A DNA stretch of 64,000 nt, taken from positions 124,001-188,000 of the forward strand of contig NZ_APVL01000003.1 of assembly GCF_000565285.1 (NCBI RefSeq), read 5' to 3'. The notes below the pieces were generated by a model. It ran no database searches and had not been told where the DNA came from. It was given only the letters and a program-made list of their open reading frames with translations. Origin of the DNA: Cytobacillus firmus DS1. Lineage in GTDB: Bacteria; Bacillota; Bacilli; Bacillales; Cytobacillaceae. The position numbers were made by a program, and so were the translations under genes. Below, piece after piece: positions 50,943 through 62,859 of the stretch. The first letter of the stretch is position 1. Each line of letters opens with the position of its first letter.

Positions 50943-51587
50943 TTATCCTCTTGAGTTCCAGTCTGCGAGGAATGCTTCGATTCCCTTATCTGTCAGAGGA
51001 TGGTTGAATAATTGCTGGATGACTTTATATGGAACTGTCGCGATATGAGCTCCTCTTAATGCTGCATCCGTCACATGCTGAGGATGTCTGATGGAAGCCG
51101 CAATGATTTCTGTATCAATATCATGAATCGCGAAGATCTCTGCGATTGTGGAGATCAGATCAAGACCGTTGTGGCCAATATCGTCCAAACGTCCAAGGAA
51201 TGGAGAAACGTATGTCGCACCTGCTCTTGCAGCAAGCAGCGCCTGGTTTGCACTGAAGATCAGGGTTACATTTGTTTTAATGCCTTCTTTTGAAAAAGCA
51301 CTTACTGCTTTCAGGCCATCCGGCGTCATTGGCACCTTGATTGTAATGTTCGGCGCAATCGCAGCAAGCTCTCTTCCTTCTTTAATCATGCCTTCAGCAT
51401 CAAGAGCGATGACCTCGGCGCTAACTGAGCCCGGCACCAAATCCGTGATTTCACGAAGACGGTCAGGGAAGGATACATTCTTTTCCTTTGCCACCAATGA
51501 AGGGTTGGTTGTGACTCCTGCAACTACCCCAAGGGCATATGCTTCTTTAATTTCGTCCATGTTCGCTGTATCGATGAAAAACTTCAT
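50943..51587 (-). CDS. tal: Transaldolase-like protein (short form, fructose-6-P aldolase family)
   Basis: 214 residues, the small single-domain TalC/Fsa class. [20 protein letters not shown] start, Schiff-base lysine in [15 protein letters not shown], and [30 protein letters not shown]. In B. subtilis ywjH lies at this place and is annotated as transaldolase in the pentose phosphate pathway. ATG at 51587 with GGTGGG eight bases upstream. Confidence 0.93.
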   Translation of the reverse strand: MKFFIDTANMDEIKEAYALGVVAGVTTNPSLVAKEKNVSFPDRLREITDLVPGSVSAEVIALDAEGMIKEGRELAAIAPNITIKVPMTPDGLKAVSAFSKEGIKTNVTLIFSANQALLAARAGATYVSPFLGRLDDIGHNGLDLISTIAEIFAIHDIDTEIIAASIRHPQHVTDAALRGAHIATVPYKVIQQLFNHPLTDKGIEAFLADWNSRG

Positions 51588-51689
51588 ATAAAATCCCACC
51601 TTATAAAATTATTCTAATATCAATGTATTATTAAATAAAGCTGTGATTCTGTAAAGCCTTACATGGGGGTGCGCCTCAATAAATAAGGC

Positions 51690-51717
51690 AAACCGCCCCT
51701 ATATCTAGAAGCGGTTT
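51690..51717 (-). terminator. Probable terminator of fbaA
   Basis: 7-bp stem AAACCGC / GCGGTTT, 17 nt after the stop, followed on the minus strand by GCCTTATTTATTG (weak T-run). Confidence 0.6.
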
Positions 51718-51733
51718 CTCGTGCAGTTATTTA

Positions 51734-52591
51734 TTATGCTTTGTTTGAAGAACCGAATTCGCGCATTTTGCCGATTACAGTTTCTTTAATCGCTTCGCGT
51801 GCCGGTCCTAAGTATTTGCGCGGATCGTATACTTCTGTATCTGCTGCCAATACTTCGCGAACGCGTTTAGCAGAAGCAATTTGGTTCTCAGTGTTTACAT
51901 TGATTTTTGCAGTTCCTAAAGAGATGGACTTTTGGATATCCTTTGTTGGGATTCCAGTTCCTCCATGTAGAACTAAAGGAACACCTGTAAGGCTTCCGAT
52001 CTCTTCCATTTCAGCAAAGCCAAGGTTAGGCTCGCCTTTGTATGGTCCATGAACAGAACCCAGTGCCGGAGCAAGGCAATCGATGCCTGTGCGCTTAACC
52101 AGCTCTTCACATTCTTTAGCATCAGCATAAATAACGCCATCAGCCACAACATCGTCTTCCTGTCCGCCGACAGTTCCCAGCTCAGCTTCTACTGAAACGC
52201 CTTTTGAGTGTGCATATTCAACTACTTTTGAAGTAGTCTCCACGTTTTGTTCGAATGGATCATGGGAAGCATCGATCATAACAGATGTGAATCCGGCATC
52301 GATTGCTTCTTTACATTTATCAAAACTTGAACCGTGGTCTAAGTGGATAGCCACAGGAACGGTAATTTTGTAATCTTCAAGCAGTCCTTCAACCATTTTT
52401 ACAACCGTTTTAAAACCGCCCATGTAGCGTGCAGCACCTTCGGAAACACCAAGGATAACCGGTGATTTTTCTTCTTCTGCCGCCTGCAGGATCGCTTGAG
52501 TGAACTCAAGGTTGTTTAAGTTAAATTGACCTACTGCATAGCCTTCTGATTTTGCTTTATTAAGCATTTCAGTCATAGAAACTAAAGGCAT
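51734..52591 (-). CDS. fbaA: Fructose-1,6-bisphosphate aldolase, class II
   Basis: 285 residues. Zinc ligand motif [49 protein letters not shown] and the phosphate-binding [14 protein letters not shown] with [10 protein letters not shown]. Glycolysis and gluconeogenesis. Ribosome binding site AAGGAGGAAG. Downstream of spo0F and followed by the transaldolase, as in Bacillus. Confidence 0.96.
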   Translation of the reverse strand: MPLVSMTEMLNKAKSEGYAVGQFNLNNLEFTQAILQAAEEEKSPVILGVSEGAARYMGGFKTVVKMVEGLLEDYKITVPVAIHLDHGSSFDKCKEAIDAGFTSVMIDASHDPFEQNVETTSKVVEYAHSKGVSVEAELGTVGGQEDDVVADGVIYADAKECEELVKRTGIDCLAPALGSVHGPYKGEPNLGFAEMEEIGSLTGVPLVLHGGTGIPTKDIQKSISLGTAKINVNTENQIASAKRVREVLAADTEVYDPRKYLGPAREAIKETVIGKMREFGSSNKA

Positions 52592-52786
52592 TTTTCTTCC
52601 TCCTTATTGATAATCGTTTAAGTTCAACAGACTAAATACTGTTAAAGTTTTCCCCTTAACACTATCGAATATGTACCCTTAAAATAGTCCGCTAAACTGA
52701 GACGACCCTTTGGAATTCATTTGTTATCATACCAAAAAGGACTTAGAAAAGCCATTATTCCAGCGCGTTTTTATGAATTGTCATAA

Positions 52787-52800
52787 AGCAAACGCTATCA
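52787..52800. promoter_or_regulatory. Possible cre-like (CcpA) site upstream of fbaA
   Basis: TGATAGCGTTTGCT on the minus strand matches most of the cre consensus around the central CG, about 200 nt before fbaA. Two consensus positions differ, and no promoter could be placed with confidence, so it is tentative. Confidence 0.25.
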
Positions 52801-52848
52801 TTTTTATAGTGTTGGAATTTCAGGTTAAAAACGGGTAATTTTGGCTTA

Positions 52849-53220
52849 TTACGAGTTAGGGACAAGCAAATATTTCTTTACTGCCGCCCTGATGTCATCG
52901 ATATCGAATGGCTTCGCAAAGTGAGTAAGAGCACCCAGATCCTTTGCTTCCTGAATCATATCGAGTTCACCGTAAGCCGTCATGATAATGACACGGATAT
53001 CTTTATCCACTACTCTCATTCTTTTTAAAATTTCTATCCCGTCCATTCCCGGTATTTTCATATCAAGAAGAACAAGGTCAGGCGAATGCTTGGAAACAAT
53101 GTCGAGTGCCTGGACTCCATTGGCAGCCTGGTACGTGTCGTACCCTTCTTTCTGCAGTACCTCATTAAGCAAAATACGGATTCCGAACTGATCATCTACG
53201 ATTAAAATTTTCCCTTTCAT
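52849..53220 (-). CDS. spo0F: Sporulation phosphorelay response regulator Spo0F
   Basis: 123 residues, single receiver domain with no output domain. Acidic pocket DD at 9-10, phospho-acceptor Asp53 in [13 protein letters not shown], Thr in IIMTAYGE and Lys in FAKPF. Passes phosphate from sporulation kinases to Spo0B. ATG at 53220 behind GAGGTGG; the open frame further up lacks a site. A sigma-H-like promoter lies about 100 nt upstream. Confidence 0.95.
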   Translation of the reverse strand: MKGKILIVDDQFGIRILLNEVLQKEGYDTYQAANGVQALDIVSKHSPDLVLLDMKIPGMDGIEILKRMRVVDKDIRVIIMTAYGELDMIQEAKDLGALTHFAKPFDIDDIRAAVKKYLLVPNS

Positions 53221-53315
53221 CAAGCCACCTCTTTCTGTCGTATTAAAAGCACTTAGGTTTAAAACCATACTGAATTATGACTGCAGGTCACTTAACTATA
53301 CATTCTCCTACAGCT

Positions 53316-53345
53316 AATTTCTCTGTAAAACATGATTATTCCTTC
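53316..53345 (-). promoter_or_regulatory. Candidate sigma-H promoter of spo0F
   Basis: GAAGGAATA, 12 nt, AGAGAAATT on the minus strand, close to the sigma-H pattern (RnAGGAWWW and RnnGAATWW; the last block has GAAATT for GAATWW). A near-match to a Spo0A box (TACGACA) lies at 53236-53242 between promoter and start. B. subtilis spo0F is sigma-H and Spo0A controlled. Confidence 0.45.
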
Positions 53346-53371
53346 TTATTTTAGCAATTACCTTTGAATAT

Positions 53372-53400
53372 TTTACCTTTCTTTCTCTATTCTCTATAAT
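53372..53400 (+). promoter_or_regulatory. Sigma-A promoter of ywjG
   Basis: TTTACC, 17 nt, TATAAT, about 35 nt upstream of the ywjG start. Confidence 0.65.
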
Positions 53401-53434
53401 AGAACCGCAGGAAGAGATGAAGGAGTGAACGGAT

Positions 53435-53956
53435 TTGCTGAAGATGTTTTCTACCCAGCTGACAGGCTTATTTAAAAGACTTCAGGAAAAAGAGGAATTT
53501 TCCATAGAGGATAGCGCCCGCCTTTTGGCCCAGGCCGCTGCCGGTGATGGGAAAATATATATTTATGGAACTAAAGAAATGGCTGCAATCGGCTATGAAG
53601 CCGTTCAAAGCCAGGAACCGCTTAGAGATGCAGCGATATTGGAGAAAGAGTCGGAAGTCTCAGAAACAGACAGAGTCATCATTTTTTCAAGATATTCGGA
53701 TGACGAAGACGCAGCCGCTCTGGCAAAATCTTTATCCGAAAAAGGGATCCCCTTTGTGGCAGTAAGCACTTTAAGGACTGAAAGCGGCGGCAGCCTGGCT
53801 GATTTGGCTGATGTTCATATAGATTTAAAGCTTGCGAAAGGCCTTTTGCCTGACGAAGAGGGCAATCGCTTCGGCTATCCGGCCTCCATGGCTGCTTTGT
53901 TTGTGTATTACGGAATTAAGTTTACGATTGATGAAATTTTGGCGGAGTTTGAGTAG
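53435..53956 (+). CDS. ywjG: YwjG family protein (DUF2529)
   Basis: 173 residues, SIS-like sugar-isomerase fold suggested by DGKIYIYGTKEMAAIGYEAV and DRVIIFSRYSDDEDAAALAKSL, but function is unknown. TTG start at 53435 with AAGGAG nine bases upstream; an ATG three codons in is an alternative. Divergent from spo0F and convergent with pyrG, the same placement as in B. subtilis. Confidence 0.88.
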   Translation: MLKMFSTQLTGLFKRLQEKEEFSIEDSARLLAQAAAGDGKIYIYGTKEMAAIGYEAVQSQEPLRDAAILEKESEVSETDRVIIFSRYSDDEDAAALAKSLSEKGIPFVAVSTLRTESGGSLADLADVHIDLKLAKGLLPDEEGNRFGYPASMAALFVYYGIKFTIDEILAEFE

Positions 53957-54046
53957 ATTTTGCGGGTTTCACTGTGCCTCGGGTGCGCAAAGGCATTTAC
54001 TATTTATGCACCAAATACAGCCGGTTTGCGTGCGTAAGGACAAACA

Positions 54047-54076
54047 AAAGATCCCTCCGAATCCGGAGGGATCTTT
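54047..54076. terminator. Bidirectional terminator between ywjG and pyrG
   Basis: 12-bp perfect stem AAAGATCCCTCC / GGAGGGATCTTT, with T- or A-rich flanks on both sides. Confidence 0.9.
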
Positions 54077-54082
54077 CATACA

Positions 54083-55780
<1,698 letters not shown>

Positions 55781-55837
55781 TCAGCGGAAGCTTATCGCAA
55801 AGGGATGGTTTAGCTCTTTTAAAAAGGCACATGGCCT

Positions 55838-55886
55838 GTAAAAAAATAAAAAGCGCTCCTCTTACTTAAGTAAGTAAGGGAGCGCT
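55838..55886 (-). terminator. pyrG leader attenuator
   Basis: Stem AGCGCTCC-TTACTTA / TAAGTAA-GGAGCGCT followed by a long T-rich run on the minus strand, 38 nt after the transcription start and 150 nt before pyrG. The 5' arm contains CTCCCTT, which can pair with extra G residues at the transcript start. Confidence 0.88.
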
Positions 55887-55923
55887 ATTAGCGTCTAAAC
55901 GAATCGTCCTTTTTTAAGGAGCC

Positions 55924-55960
55924 CAAAAAGTATTCTACAAGCCCTGAAACGAAAAGTCAA
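55924..55960 (-). promoter_or_regulatory. pyrG promoter with GGGC start for reiterative transcription
   Basis: TTGACT, 17 nt, TAGAAT, 7 nt, then GGGCTCC as the initial transcript. In B. subtilis, low CTP makes polymerase slip on the GGG and add extra G residues, which form an antiterminator. The same arrangement is seen here. Confidence 0.85.
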
Positions 55961-55962
55961 GG

Positions 55963-56535
55963 TTATAAATCTTCTTCGTCTTCGTCGAGGTCATCTTCCT
56001 CAAGCTCTTCGTCATCATCGCCAAGATCGAATTCTTCATCTTTTTCCACGATATCATCATCTTCGAAATCATCATCATCTTCAAGATCATCGTCATCGTC
56101 TAGAAGATCGTCATCATCGTCTTCAGTCAGATCATCATCATCGAATCCGTCGATATCGTCGTAGTCGATATCCTCTTCATCCAGCTCATCATAATCTTCA
56201 AGATCGAGATCATCGTCGTCCTTTTTCTTCGCCTTTTTCTTCTTAGGCTTGATTACTGTTACGACTTCTTCTTCATATTGGTCAACCGGATACCATGATC
56301 GAAGACCCCAGCGGTTATCGCCCAATCCGATAAAATGGCCATCTATATTTAAATCTGTATAGAACTGTGCAATTTTCCCCTTGACTTGTTCCTCTGAAAG
56401 GTTCATAAGTTTAGCTACTTCATTCATGATGTCATTAAAGGCCATTGGTTCTTTTTTGCTTGTCAGAAGTTCATACGCCACTTCGATTAAGGACATTTCC
56501 TGCAATTCTTCTTTTGAGAACTGTTCCAAACTCAA
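55963..56535 (-). CDS. rpoE: RNA polymerase delta subunit
   Basis: About 190 residues. Folded N-terminal HARE-type domain (MSLIEVAYELLTSKKEPMAF ... FYTDLNIDGHFIGLGDNRWGLRSWYPVDQ), a Lys-rich hinge (KPKKKKAKKKDD), then an 80-residue tail almost entirely Asp/Glu. Delta speeds RNA polymerase recycling and affects start-site selectivity. TTG start at 56535 behind AAGGAAGTG. Upstream of pyrG as in all Bacillus. Confidence 0.95.
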   Translation of the reverse strand: MSLEQFSKEELQEMSLIEVAYELLTSKKEPMAFNDIMNEVAKLMNLSEEQVKGKIAQFYTDLNIDGHFIGLGDNRWGLRSWYPVDQYEEEVVTVIKPKKKKAKKKDDDDLDLEDYDELDEEDIDYDDIDGFDDDDLTEDDDDDLLDDDDDLEDDDDFEDDDIVEKDEEFDLGDDDEELEEDDLDEDEEDL

Positions 56536-56782
56536 TATCAGCACTTCCTTTCCCTATGTAAACGCTCATAAACGCGCAAATTATAAACTATATAAGTTGA
56601 ATTTCCGCAGGGCCCTGCAAATGCATGCGGACAGCCTGCAAGAAGGCATATTCTTCATTATAAACAAATTTTTACGGTTTATGCCAGTTATATCTGCTGT
56701 TCTCTACATTTTTATGCAGATTATTATTAGATTTGTTCAGCGTCAAATGGCAGCAGGCAAAAACCATGTGGGTTCGATTTAC

Positions 56783-56959
56783 CTAATCTGCCCTTCGCCG
56801 TCTCCTGCCCCTCAGCGGCCGGTCCCATTTTTTATAGGCGAGCCAGGTGAAGTAGATGGAGAGCAGGAAGAATGCTATGGCTCCCAGCTGTTTTCCATAT
56901 AAAAAATAAACACCTGCAGCAGCTCCAAGTGTGGCTGCGTAGAGCAAGATTTTTTTCAT
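56783..56959 (-). CDS. Small two-helix membrane protein
   Basis: 58 residues, too short for a 60-residue cut-off. MKKILLYAATLGAAAGVYFL and AIAFFLLSIYFTWLAY are hydrophobic segments; the tail is basic (WDRPLRGRRRRR). ATG at 56959 with GAGGATG a few bases upstream and a normal TAG stop. Unknown function; single gene between icmF and rpoE. The good start signal and the membrane pattern argue that it is real. The 56536-56782 stretch next to rpoE holds nothing else recognised. Confidence 0.6.
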   Translation of the reverse strand: MKKILLYAATLGAAAGVYFLYGKQLGAIAFFLLSIYFTWLAYKKWDRPLRGRRRRRAD

Positions 56960-57063
56960 ATTTTCACATCCTCAGATTCCCCGAAGTGCACTGCTATGTA
57001 TTAATTCCATTATATAGGATATGGATGTATTTTATATTAATTCTATGTTAAATAATAGTGCAG

Positions 57064-57096
57064 AAAACAAGGGTCTGCAGCTGCAGACCCTGTTTT
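57064..57096. terminator. Strong palindromic terminator downstream of icmF
   Basis: AAAACA-GGGTCTGCAG facing CTGCAGACCC-TGTTTT: a 16-bp arm with one bulge around a perfect 20-nt palindrome. T-runs on both sides. Confidence 0.8.
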
Positions 57097-57136
57097 AATG
57101 GTGCAAATAACAGAATTTATTTTGTTGAACTTCGCG

Positions 57137-57446
57137 AACTGTCTAGCTCCAGCGCCTACCCCCTCGAGGTCACAAGCTTGTCTTGTTTCGGCTCCTAGGG
57201 ACTCGAGACATAAGCCAATCCCTTCCAGAAGGAAAGAACACCTTCTTGCAGGGCTCGTCTTATACTTGTCGTCCCTGTGCAGTCGCCTCCACATTTCGGA
57301 CAATCCTCCCAAAAAGGCAAAGAACGCCTTTCCGGAAGGCTCGTCTTGTGCTTGAGGCCCGCAGGATGCGGGTCATGCAGACGTTGCCACAGGACGTGGC
57401 GTTCTTAGTCTGCGTTCCTTTGTGGGCAAGGCGCTTCCGCATTTCT
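57137..57446. repeat. Composite family A element (copy A8)
   Basis: About 310 nt, ending 2 nt from the icmF stop. It joins a left short-form end (CTGTCTAGCTCCAGCGCC), a central AAGGAAAGAACACCTTC segment like A3, and a right long-form part (GACGTTGCCACAGGACGTGG, AGTCTGCGTTCCTTTGTGGG, GGCGCTTCCGC). Looks like two elements merged or nested. Confidence 0.75.
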
Positions 57447-57448
57447 TT

Positions 57449-60400
57449 TTACATATTCCGCCGGTACTGCCCGCCCACTTCGTATAATGCACGGGTGATT
57501 TGGCCGAGGCTTGCCACTTTGACGGTTTCCATCAGTGCGGCGAAAATGTTTCCGCCGCTGACTGCTGCTTCCTTCAATTGTTTCAGTGCCTCTTCCGATT
57601 TGTCTTTGTTCCGTTCCTGGAAGCTGCGCAGGTTGCGGATTTGCGTTTCTTTTTCTTCCTTCGTTGCCCTTGCAAGCTCCATGTTGTTCATTTCATCTTC
57701 TGATGGAGGATTAGGGTTCAAGTAAGTGTTGACTCCGATGATTGGAAGCTCGCCGGTATGCTTTTTCATTTCATAGTACATGGATTCATCCTGGATTTTT
57801 CCGCGCTGATATTGCGTTTCCATGGCGCCAAGCACGCCGCCGCGGTCATTGATGCGTTCGAACTCTCTCAGTACCTGTTCTTCCACTAGGTCTGTGAGCT
57901 CATCCACGATAAAGGCGCCCTGAAGCGGATTTTCATTTTTCGACAAGCCATGCTCTTTTGTAATGATCATCTGGATGGCCATCGCCCGGCGGACAGACTC
58001 TTCCGTCGGTGTTGTAATCGCTTCATCATACGCATTGGTATGAAGCGAGTTGCAGTTATCCTGAAGCGCCATTAACGCCTGCAGAGTAGTGCGGATATCG
58101 TTAAAGTCTATTTCCTGTGCATGCAGGGAACGTCCTGAGGTCTGGATATGGTACTTCAGCTTCTGGCTTCTTTCGTTCGCACCATATTTATCTCTCATAA
58201 CCGTTGCCCAGATGCGGCGCGCTACACGGCCAAGCACCGTATACTCCGGATCCAGTCCATTCGAGAAGAAGAATGAAAGGTTTGGTGCAAAATCGTTGAT
58301 GTTCATGCCTCTGCTCAAATAGTACTCCACATACGTAAAGCCATTTGCCAGTGTAAAGGCAAGCTGTGAAATCGGGTTGGCGCCCGCTTCTGCGATATGG
58401 TAGCCGGAAATGGATACAGAGTAGTAATTCCTTACTTTATGGTCAATGAAGTACTGCTGAATATCCCCCATCATTCTCAAAGCGAATTCTGTCGAGAAGA
58501 TACATGTATTCTGTCCCTGGTCTTCTTTTAAAATGTCAGCCTGAACCGTTCCACGGACCGTCTGCAGCGTGTTCGCCCTTACTTCTGAGAATTCCTCTGG
58601 TGTCAGCACGCGGCCAAGCTCCTGCTCTTTTGCCTCAATCTGCTGTTCAATCGCCGTATTCATGAACATCGCCAAAATAATCGGCGCCGGCCCATTAATC
58701 GTCATCGAAACCGATGTAGATGGATGGCACAGGTCAAAACCGGCATACAGCTTCTTCATATCATCCAGCGTACAGATGCTGACTCCGCTCTCCCCGACTT
58801 TTCCGTAAATGTCCGGGCGGTAGTCAGGATCTTCCCCATATAAGGTTACAGAATCAAATGCTGTGCTCAAGCGCTTTGCGGCATCATCTTTGGACAGATA
58901 ATGAAAGCGGCGGTTTGTCCGTTCAGGTGTCCCTTCTCCGGCAAACTGTCTTTTCGGATCTTCACCCTCGCGTTTGAATGGGAAAACACCGGCTGTATAA
59001 GGGAAGGAACCCGGCACGTTTTCTCTGTATACCCAGCGGATGATTTCTCCGTAATCCTTGTACTTAGGCAGTGCCACTTTTGGAATGGACAGTCCGGATA
59101 AGCTCTTTGTTTTTAAAACCGTCACGATTTCTTTATCGCGGATTTTTGTTACAAATTGCTCGCCTGAGTATTTTTCCTTCAGATCTTCCCAGCCTGCAAG
59201 AATGTTCTTTGTTTCAGCCGTCAGCTTTTCTTCTGCCGCCGATTTAATGGCTTCAAGAGAAGCAATGGCTTCTTCATTTCCTCCTTGTTCTTTCACAGCA
59301 AGCAGAGCCCCTTCCAGCTGGAACAGTTTGCGGGCAAGATCAGCCTGCTCCTCCGCTTTCTTGTGATAGCCGCGGACTGTTTCAGAAACTTCGCGCAGAT
59401 AATAGCGCTGTTCATTCGGAATAATGACATTCTGCTTTTCAACTTTTGCGTTCTTTGTAAAACTTGTCTTCCAGTCTGTGCCTGCTTTTTCATTAATCGT
59501 TTCCACCAGTGCCGCAAACACCGCATTTGTGCCAGGATCATTGAACTGGCTCGCAATAGTTCCGTAGACAGGCATGTCTTCAAGCTCTTTTTCAAAAAGC
59601 ATCCGGCTGCGCTGGTACTGCTTTTGCACCTGGCGCATCGCATCCTCAGAGCCTTTACGCTCAAATTTATTAATGACGATCAAATCTGCATAATCGATCA
59701 TATCAATTTTTTCAAGCTGGGAAGGCGCACCGAATTCACTTGTCATGACATACATGGAGGCATCACAAATTTCCGTAATGCCGGCATCTCCCTGCCCGAT
59801 TCCGCTTGTTTCCACAATAATCAAATCAAAACCGGCTGCTTTGACAACAGAAATCGCATCCTGAATCGCCAGCGACAGCTCACTGCGGGAATTTCTTGTT
59901 GCCAGGCTGCGCATGTAGACACGCGGATTAAAGATGGCGTTCATGCGGATACGGTCGCCAAGAAGCGCACCGCCCGTTTTTTGTTTTGTCGGATCCACTG
60001 AAAGAATCGCAACCTTTTTCTCCGGAATTTCATTTATGAAACGGCGGATTAATTCGTCAGTCAGCGAGCTTTTTCCGGCACCGCCTGTACCCGTAATTCC
60101 CACCACAGGAACTTGCTTTTCCAGTGACTTCACTCTCTCCATGACCGGCTCAAGCGCAGCTGCCGCTTCTTTGCCTACTGTTACCTGGTGCTCTGCCAGT
60201 GTAATCAGCTTGGCAATGGCATTGGTTTCCCCATCCTGAAGCTTTTCAATCTGCTCGGATGCTTCAGCTGTGAACGTCGGGAAATCACATTCCTTGATCA
60301 TTTGATCAATCATGCCCTGAAGACCGTACAGACGGCCGTCTTCCGGCGAGAAAATCCTCGCGATTCCGTAGTCATGCAATTCTTTGATTTCCTTCGGGAT

Positions 60401-60715
60401 AATGACACCGCCCCCTCCGCCATAAATGCGGATGTGGGAAGCGCCTCTTTCCTTCAGAAGATCATACATATATTTGAAGTACTCCACATGTCCTCCCTGA
60501 TAAGAGGAAATGGCGATTCCCTGCACATCTTCCTGAATCGCAGCATTTACGACTTCCTCCACAGAACGGTTATGCCCGAGGTGGATGACCTCTGCCCCGC
60601 TTGCCTGGATGATGCGGCGCATAATGTTGATGGAAGCATCATGCCCGTCAAATAGGCTGGAAGCAGTCACAAAACGAATATGATTTTTCGGCTTATAGAC
60701 TTCTGGATTGCTCAT
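57449..60715 (-). CDS. icmF: Fused isobutyryl-CoA mutase (AdoCbl-dependent) with G-protein chaperone
   Basis: 1088 residues, three parts in order: B12-binding domain (cobalamin His25 in [14 protein letters not shown], then [11 protein letters not shown] and YGGGGGVI), MeaI-type GTPase (Walker [14 protein letters not shown] at 207-219, NKFE at 349), and the acyl-CoA mutase barrel (about 550-1088). Interconverts isobutyryl-CoA and n-butyryl-CoA, and the G domain loads or protects the cofactor. ATG at 60715 behind AAGGGGGAG. Downstream of a TetR regulator and two acyl-CoA dehydrogenases. A pivalyl-CoA-type variant cannot be excluded by eye. Confidence 0.95.
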   Translation of the reverse strand: MSNPEVYKPKNHIRFVTASSLFDGHDASINIMRRIIQASGAEVIHLGHNRSVEEVVNAAIQEDVQGIAISSYQGGHVEYFKYMYDLLKERGASHIRIYGGGGGVIIPKEIKELHDYGIARIFSPEDGRLYGLQGMIDQMIKECDFPTFTAEASEQIEKLQDGETNAIAKLITLAEHQVTVGKEAAAALEPVMERVKSLEKQVPVVGITGTGGAGKSSLTDELIRRFINEIPEKKVAILSVDPTKQKTGGALLGDRIRMNAIFNPRVYMRSLATRNSRSELSLAIQDAISVVKAAGFDLIIVETSGIGQGDAGITEICDASMYVMTSEFGAPSQLEKIDMIDYADLIVINKFERKGSEDAMRQVQKQYQRSRMLFEKELEDMPVYGTIASQFNDPGTNAVFAALVETINEKAGTDWKTSFTKNAKVEKQNVIIPNEQRYYLREVSETVRGYHKKAEEQADLARKLFQLEGALLAVKEQGGNEEAIASLEAIKSAAEEKLTAETKNILAGWEDLKEKYSGEQFVTKIRDKEIVTVLKTKSLSGLSIPKVALPKYKDYGEIIRWVYRENVPGSFPYTAGVFPFKREGEDPKRQFAGEGTPERTNRRFHYLSKDDAAKRLSTAFDSVTLYGEDPDYRPDIYGKVGESGVSICTLDDMKKLYAGFDLCHPSTSVSMTINGPAPIILAMFMNTAIEQQIEAKEQELGRVLTPEEFSEVRANTLQTVRGTVQADILKEDQGQNTCIFSTEFALRMMGDIQQYFIDHKVRNYYSVSISGYHIAEAGANPISQLAFTLANGFTYVEYYLSRGMNINDFAPNLSFFFSNGLDPEYTVLGRVARRIWATVMRDKYGANERSQKLKYHIQTSGRSLHAQEIDFNDIRTTLQALMALQDNCNSLHTNAYDEAITTPTEESVRRAMAIQMIITKEHGLSKNENPLQGAFIVDELTDLVEEQVLREFERINDRGGVLGAMETQYQRGKIQDESMYYEMKKHTGELPIIGVNTYLNPNPPSEDEMNNMELARATKEEKETQIRNLRSFQERNKDKSEEALKQLKEAAVSGGNIFAALMETVKVASLGQITRALYEVGGQYRRNM

Positions 60716-60764
60716 CGTTCTCCCCCTTGTCCGTAAACGCAAGGCTAATCCCTGCGCACTATTC

Positions 60765-61409
60765 TTAAGCTTTTTCCGAGACCTTGCCCGAATCCTTTAT
60801 TCCCTGAAAAAGAAGATTGGTCTGCAGCTGGATATATTCCTCGATGCTGTACATTTTCTGCAGGGACCAGCGGCGGAATGCCCACATTTGCCCCTGGACA
60901 AAAATGTTATGGGCGATCATTTTGATTTTTTCCTCCGGCAGGTCCAGTTCCCCGTTCTCCACGCAAAGGGTAATGACATGCTCGAACATGCCAACCATTT
61001 CAATTTCTTTCTTGAGCACATATGGAAGAGCGTCCTTTGTCAGCGCCTTTACTTCCTGGTACATGACAAGCACTTCATCCTGCATTTCGTCCACAACTTT
61101 GAAGTAATCAGCGATGCCCTGCTTCAGGCTCTCAAGCGTGCCCTGCTTCGTATCAAGGCCTTTTTGAAGCCGTTCTGCAACCTGATCGTAAATGCTGTCA
61201 CATACCAGGTATAGGACGTCTTCCTTTGTCCGGATGTATTCATAAAGTGTTCCAATACTAAAACCAGATGCCTTTGCGATTTCTCTAGTTGTTGTACGAT
61301 GGAACCCTTTTTGGATAAAAAGGGTGACGGCACCTTTAATCATCTGATCGCGTCTTTTTTTGACAAGACGCTCATCTTTAACAGAAGCCTGCACTTCCCG
61401 TTTTTTCAT
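60765..61409 (-). CDS. TetR/AcrR-family transcriptional regulator
   Basis: 214 residues. N-terminal HTH ([43 protein letters not shown]) and a helical ligand domain. Located between the acyl-CoA dehydrogenases and icmF, 32 and 49 nt away, in one transcript. It probably senses an acyl-CoA and controls this cluster, in the manner of the FadR/YsiA group; inferred from context. AGGT precedes the ATG. Confidence 0.92.
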   Translation of the reverse strand: MKKREVQASVKDERLVKKRRDQMIKGAVTLFIQKGFHRTTTREIAKASGFSIGTLYEYIRTKEDVLYLVCDSIYDQVAERLQKGLDTKQGTLESLKQGIADYFKVVDEMQDEVLVMYQEVKALTKDALPYVLKKEIEMVGMFEHVITLCVENGELDLPEEKIKMIAHNIFVQGQMWAFRRWSLQKMYSIEEYIQLQTNLLFQGIKDSGKVSEKA

Positions 61410-61441
61410 TGTTTACCTACCGCCTCCCCCAGTCAGACTTA

Positions 61442-62581
61442 TTATTTTGTTACCATACGAGAGATTACGAGTCTCTGGATTTCCTGTGTGCCTTCGTAGA
61501 TTTGCGTAATTTTGGCGTCACGCATGAAGCGTTCTACCGGATAATCCTTTGTATATCCGTACCCGCCAAAGATTTGGACGGCATCTGTTGTTACTTTCAT
61601 AGCCGTATCACCAGCAAGAAGTTTGGACATGGCAGATTCTTTTCCGTATGGAAGTCCTTCTGATTCCAGCCATGCTGCCTGGTACGTTAATAGTCTTGAA
61701 GCTTCAATGCTTGTGGCCATGTCTGCCAGCTTAAATCCGATTCCCTGCTGGGCAGCAATAGGCTTGCCAAACTGCTGGCGTTCTTTTGCATATTCAACTG
61801 AAGCATCCAGTGCGCCCTGCGCGATCCCGACTGCCTGGGCTGCTATGCCGTTGCGGCCACCGTCAAGTGTCATCATGGCAACTTTGAAGCCTTCGCCAAC
61901 ATTGCCAAGCACGTTCTCAACCGGCACCTTACACTCTTCAAAGATAATCTCAGTTGTAGGTGAGGAGCGGATTCCCAATTTCTTTTCCTTCTTGCCGACA
62001 GAGAAGCCTTCAAAGCCGGCTTCCACGATGAACGCTGTTGTTCCTTTATGCTTGGAGGATGGATCTGTCAGGGCAAACACGACATAGATATCTGCGATTC
62101 CGCCGTTTGTGATGAATATTTTGCTGCCGTTTAAGACGTAATGATCGCCCTCAAGACGTGCTGTCGTTCTCATTCCGCCGGCATCAGATCCACTGCCCGG
62201 CTCAGTAAGGCCGTATGCGCCGATTTTTTCACCTTGTGCCATAGGCTTTAAGTATTTTTGCTTTTGCTCTTCGTTTCCGAACTTGAAGATCGGCCAGCCT
62301 GCAAGGGAAGTATGGGCAGAAAGAGTTACACCTGTAGAGGCACATACTCTGGAAAGCTCTTCAACTGCGATGCAGTAAGCCAGGTAATCACTGCCGATTC
62401 CGCCGTACTCTTCTGGCCACGGAATCCCTGTTAAGCCAAGCTCCGCCATTTTGTCAAAAATCTCTCTGTCAAAGCGCTCTTCTTCGTCGCGTTCTGCAGC
62501 TGTCGGTGCAACTTCGTTCCTGGCAAAATCGCGCACCATTTTTCTGATCATTTCATGCTCTTCACTTAATTGGAAATTCAT
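61442..62581 (-). CDS. acdA: Acyl-CoA dehydrogenase (copy 1)
   Basis: 379 residues, standard length. FAD and substrate motifs [74 protein letters not shown] and catalytic Glu in [12 protein letters not shown]. First beta-oxidation step for short or branched acyl-CoA. GAGGGA before the ATG. In Bacillus acdA lies near rpoE and icmF. Confidence 0.93.
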   Translation of the reverse strand: MNFQLSEEHEMIRKMVRDFARNEVAPTAAERDEEERFDREIFDKMAELGLTGIPWPEEYGGIGSDYLAYCIAVEELSRVCASTGVTLSAHTSLAGWPIFKFGNEEQKQKYLKPMAQGEKIGAYGLTEPGSGSDAGGMRTTARLEGDHYVLNGSKIFITNGGIADIYVVFALTDPSSKHKGTTAFIVEAGFEGFSVGKKEKKLGIRSSPTTEIIFEECKVPVENVLGNVGEGFKVAMMTLDGGRNGIAAQAVGIAQGALDASVEYAKERQQFGKPIAAQQGIGFKLADMATSIEASRLLTYQAAWLESEGLPYGKESAMSKLLAGDTAMKVTTDAVQIFGGYGYTKDYPVERFMRDAKITQIYEGTQEIQRLVISRMVTK

Positions 62582-62663
62582 TGTTGGTCCCTCGCTTTAT
62601 ATGGATTCGTTGATTTTTTTGAAAGACTCTTTTCGTATAAATTGTTTTTTTCGATTTCAATGT

Positions 62664-62803
62664 TGTCCGTTGATTTCCGCTCCAGGATGCTCGCTTTCCG
62701 CGGGGCGTGCGTTGAGCCTCCTCGATGCTACGTCTCTGCGGGGTCTCACCTGTCCCGCTACTCCCGCAGGAGTCTCGCACCTTCCGCTGCAATCAACTCA
62801 GTA
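62664..62803. repeat. Family B dispersed repeat (copy B2)
   Basis: GTCCGTTGATTTCCGCT to CTTCCGCTGCAATCAACT: the ends are partial inverted repeats (GTTGATT). Internal blocks GCTTTCCGCGGGG, CTGCGGGGTCTC and CTCCCGCAGGA match B1. It lies between the two acyl-CoA dehydrogenase genes. Confidence 0.8.
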
Positions 62804-62859
62804 AATATAATACAAATAGTAAGAACCTTTGCGAAAACAGCCTTTTGAACAAGGCTCTT

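Noticed and set aside
56381-56902. 173-codon plus-strand frame across the rpoE start
   Set aside because: Antisense to rpoE and to the 58-residue gene; no start signal.
57183-57725. 180-codon plus-strand frame over the composite repeat
   Set aside because: Half lies in the family A element and half is antisense to icmF.
59285-60001. 238-codon plus-strand frame
   Set aside because: Antisense to the GTPase domain of icmF; no ribosome binding site, and the product resembles no protein.
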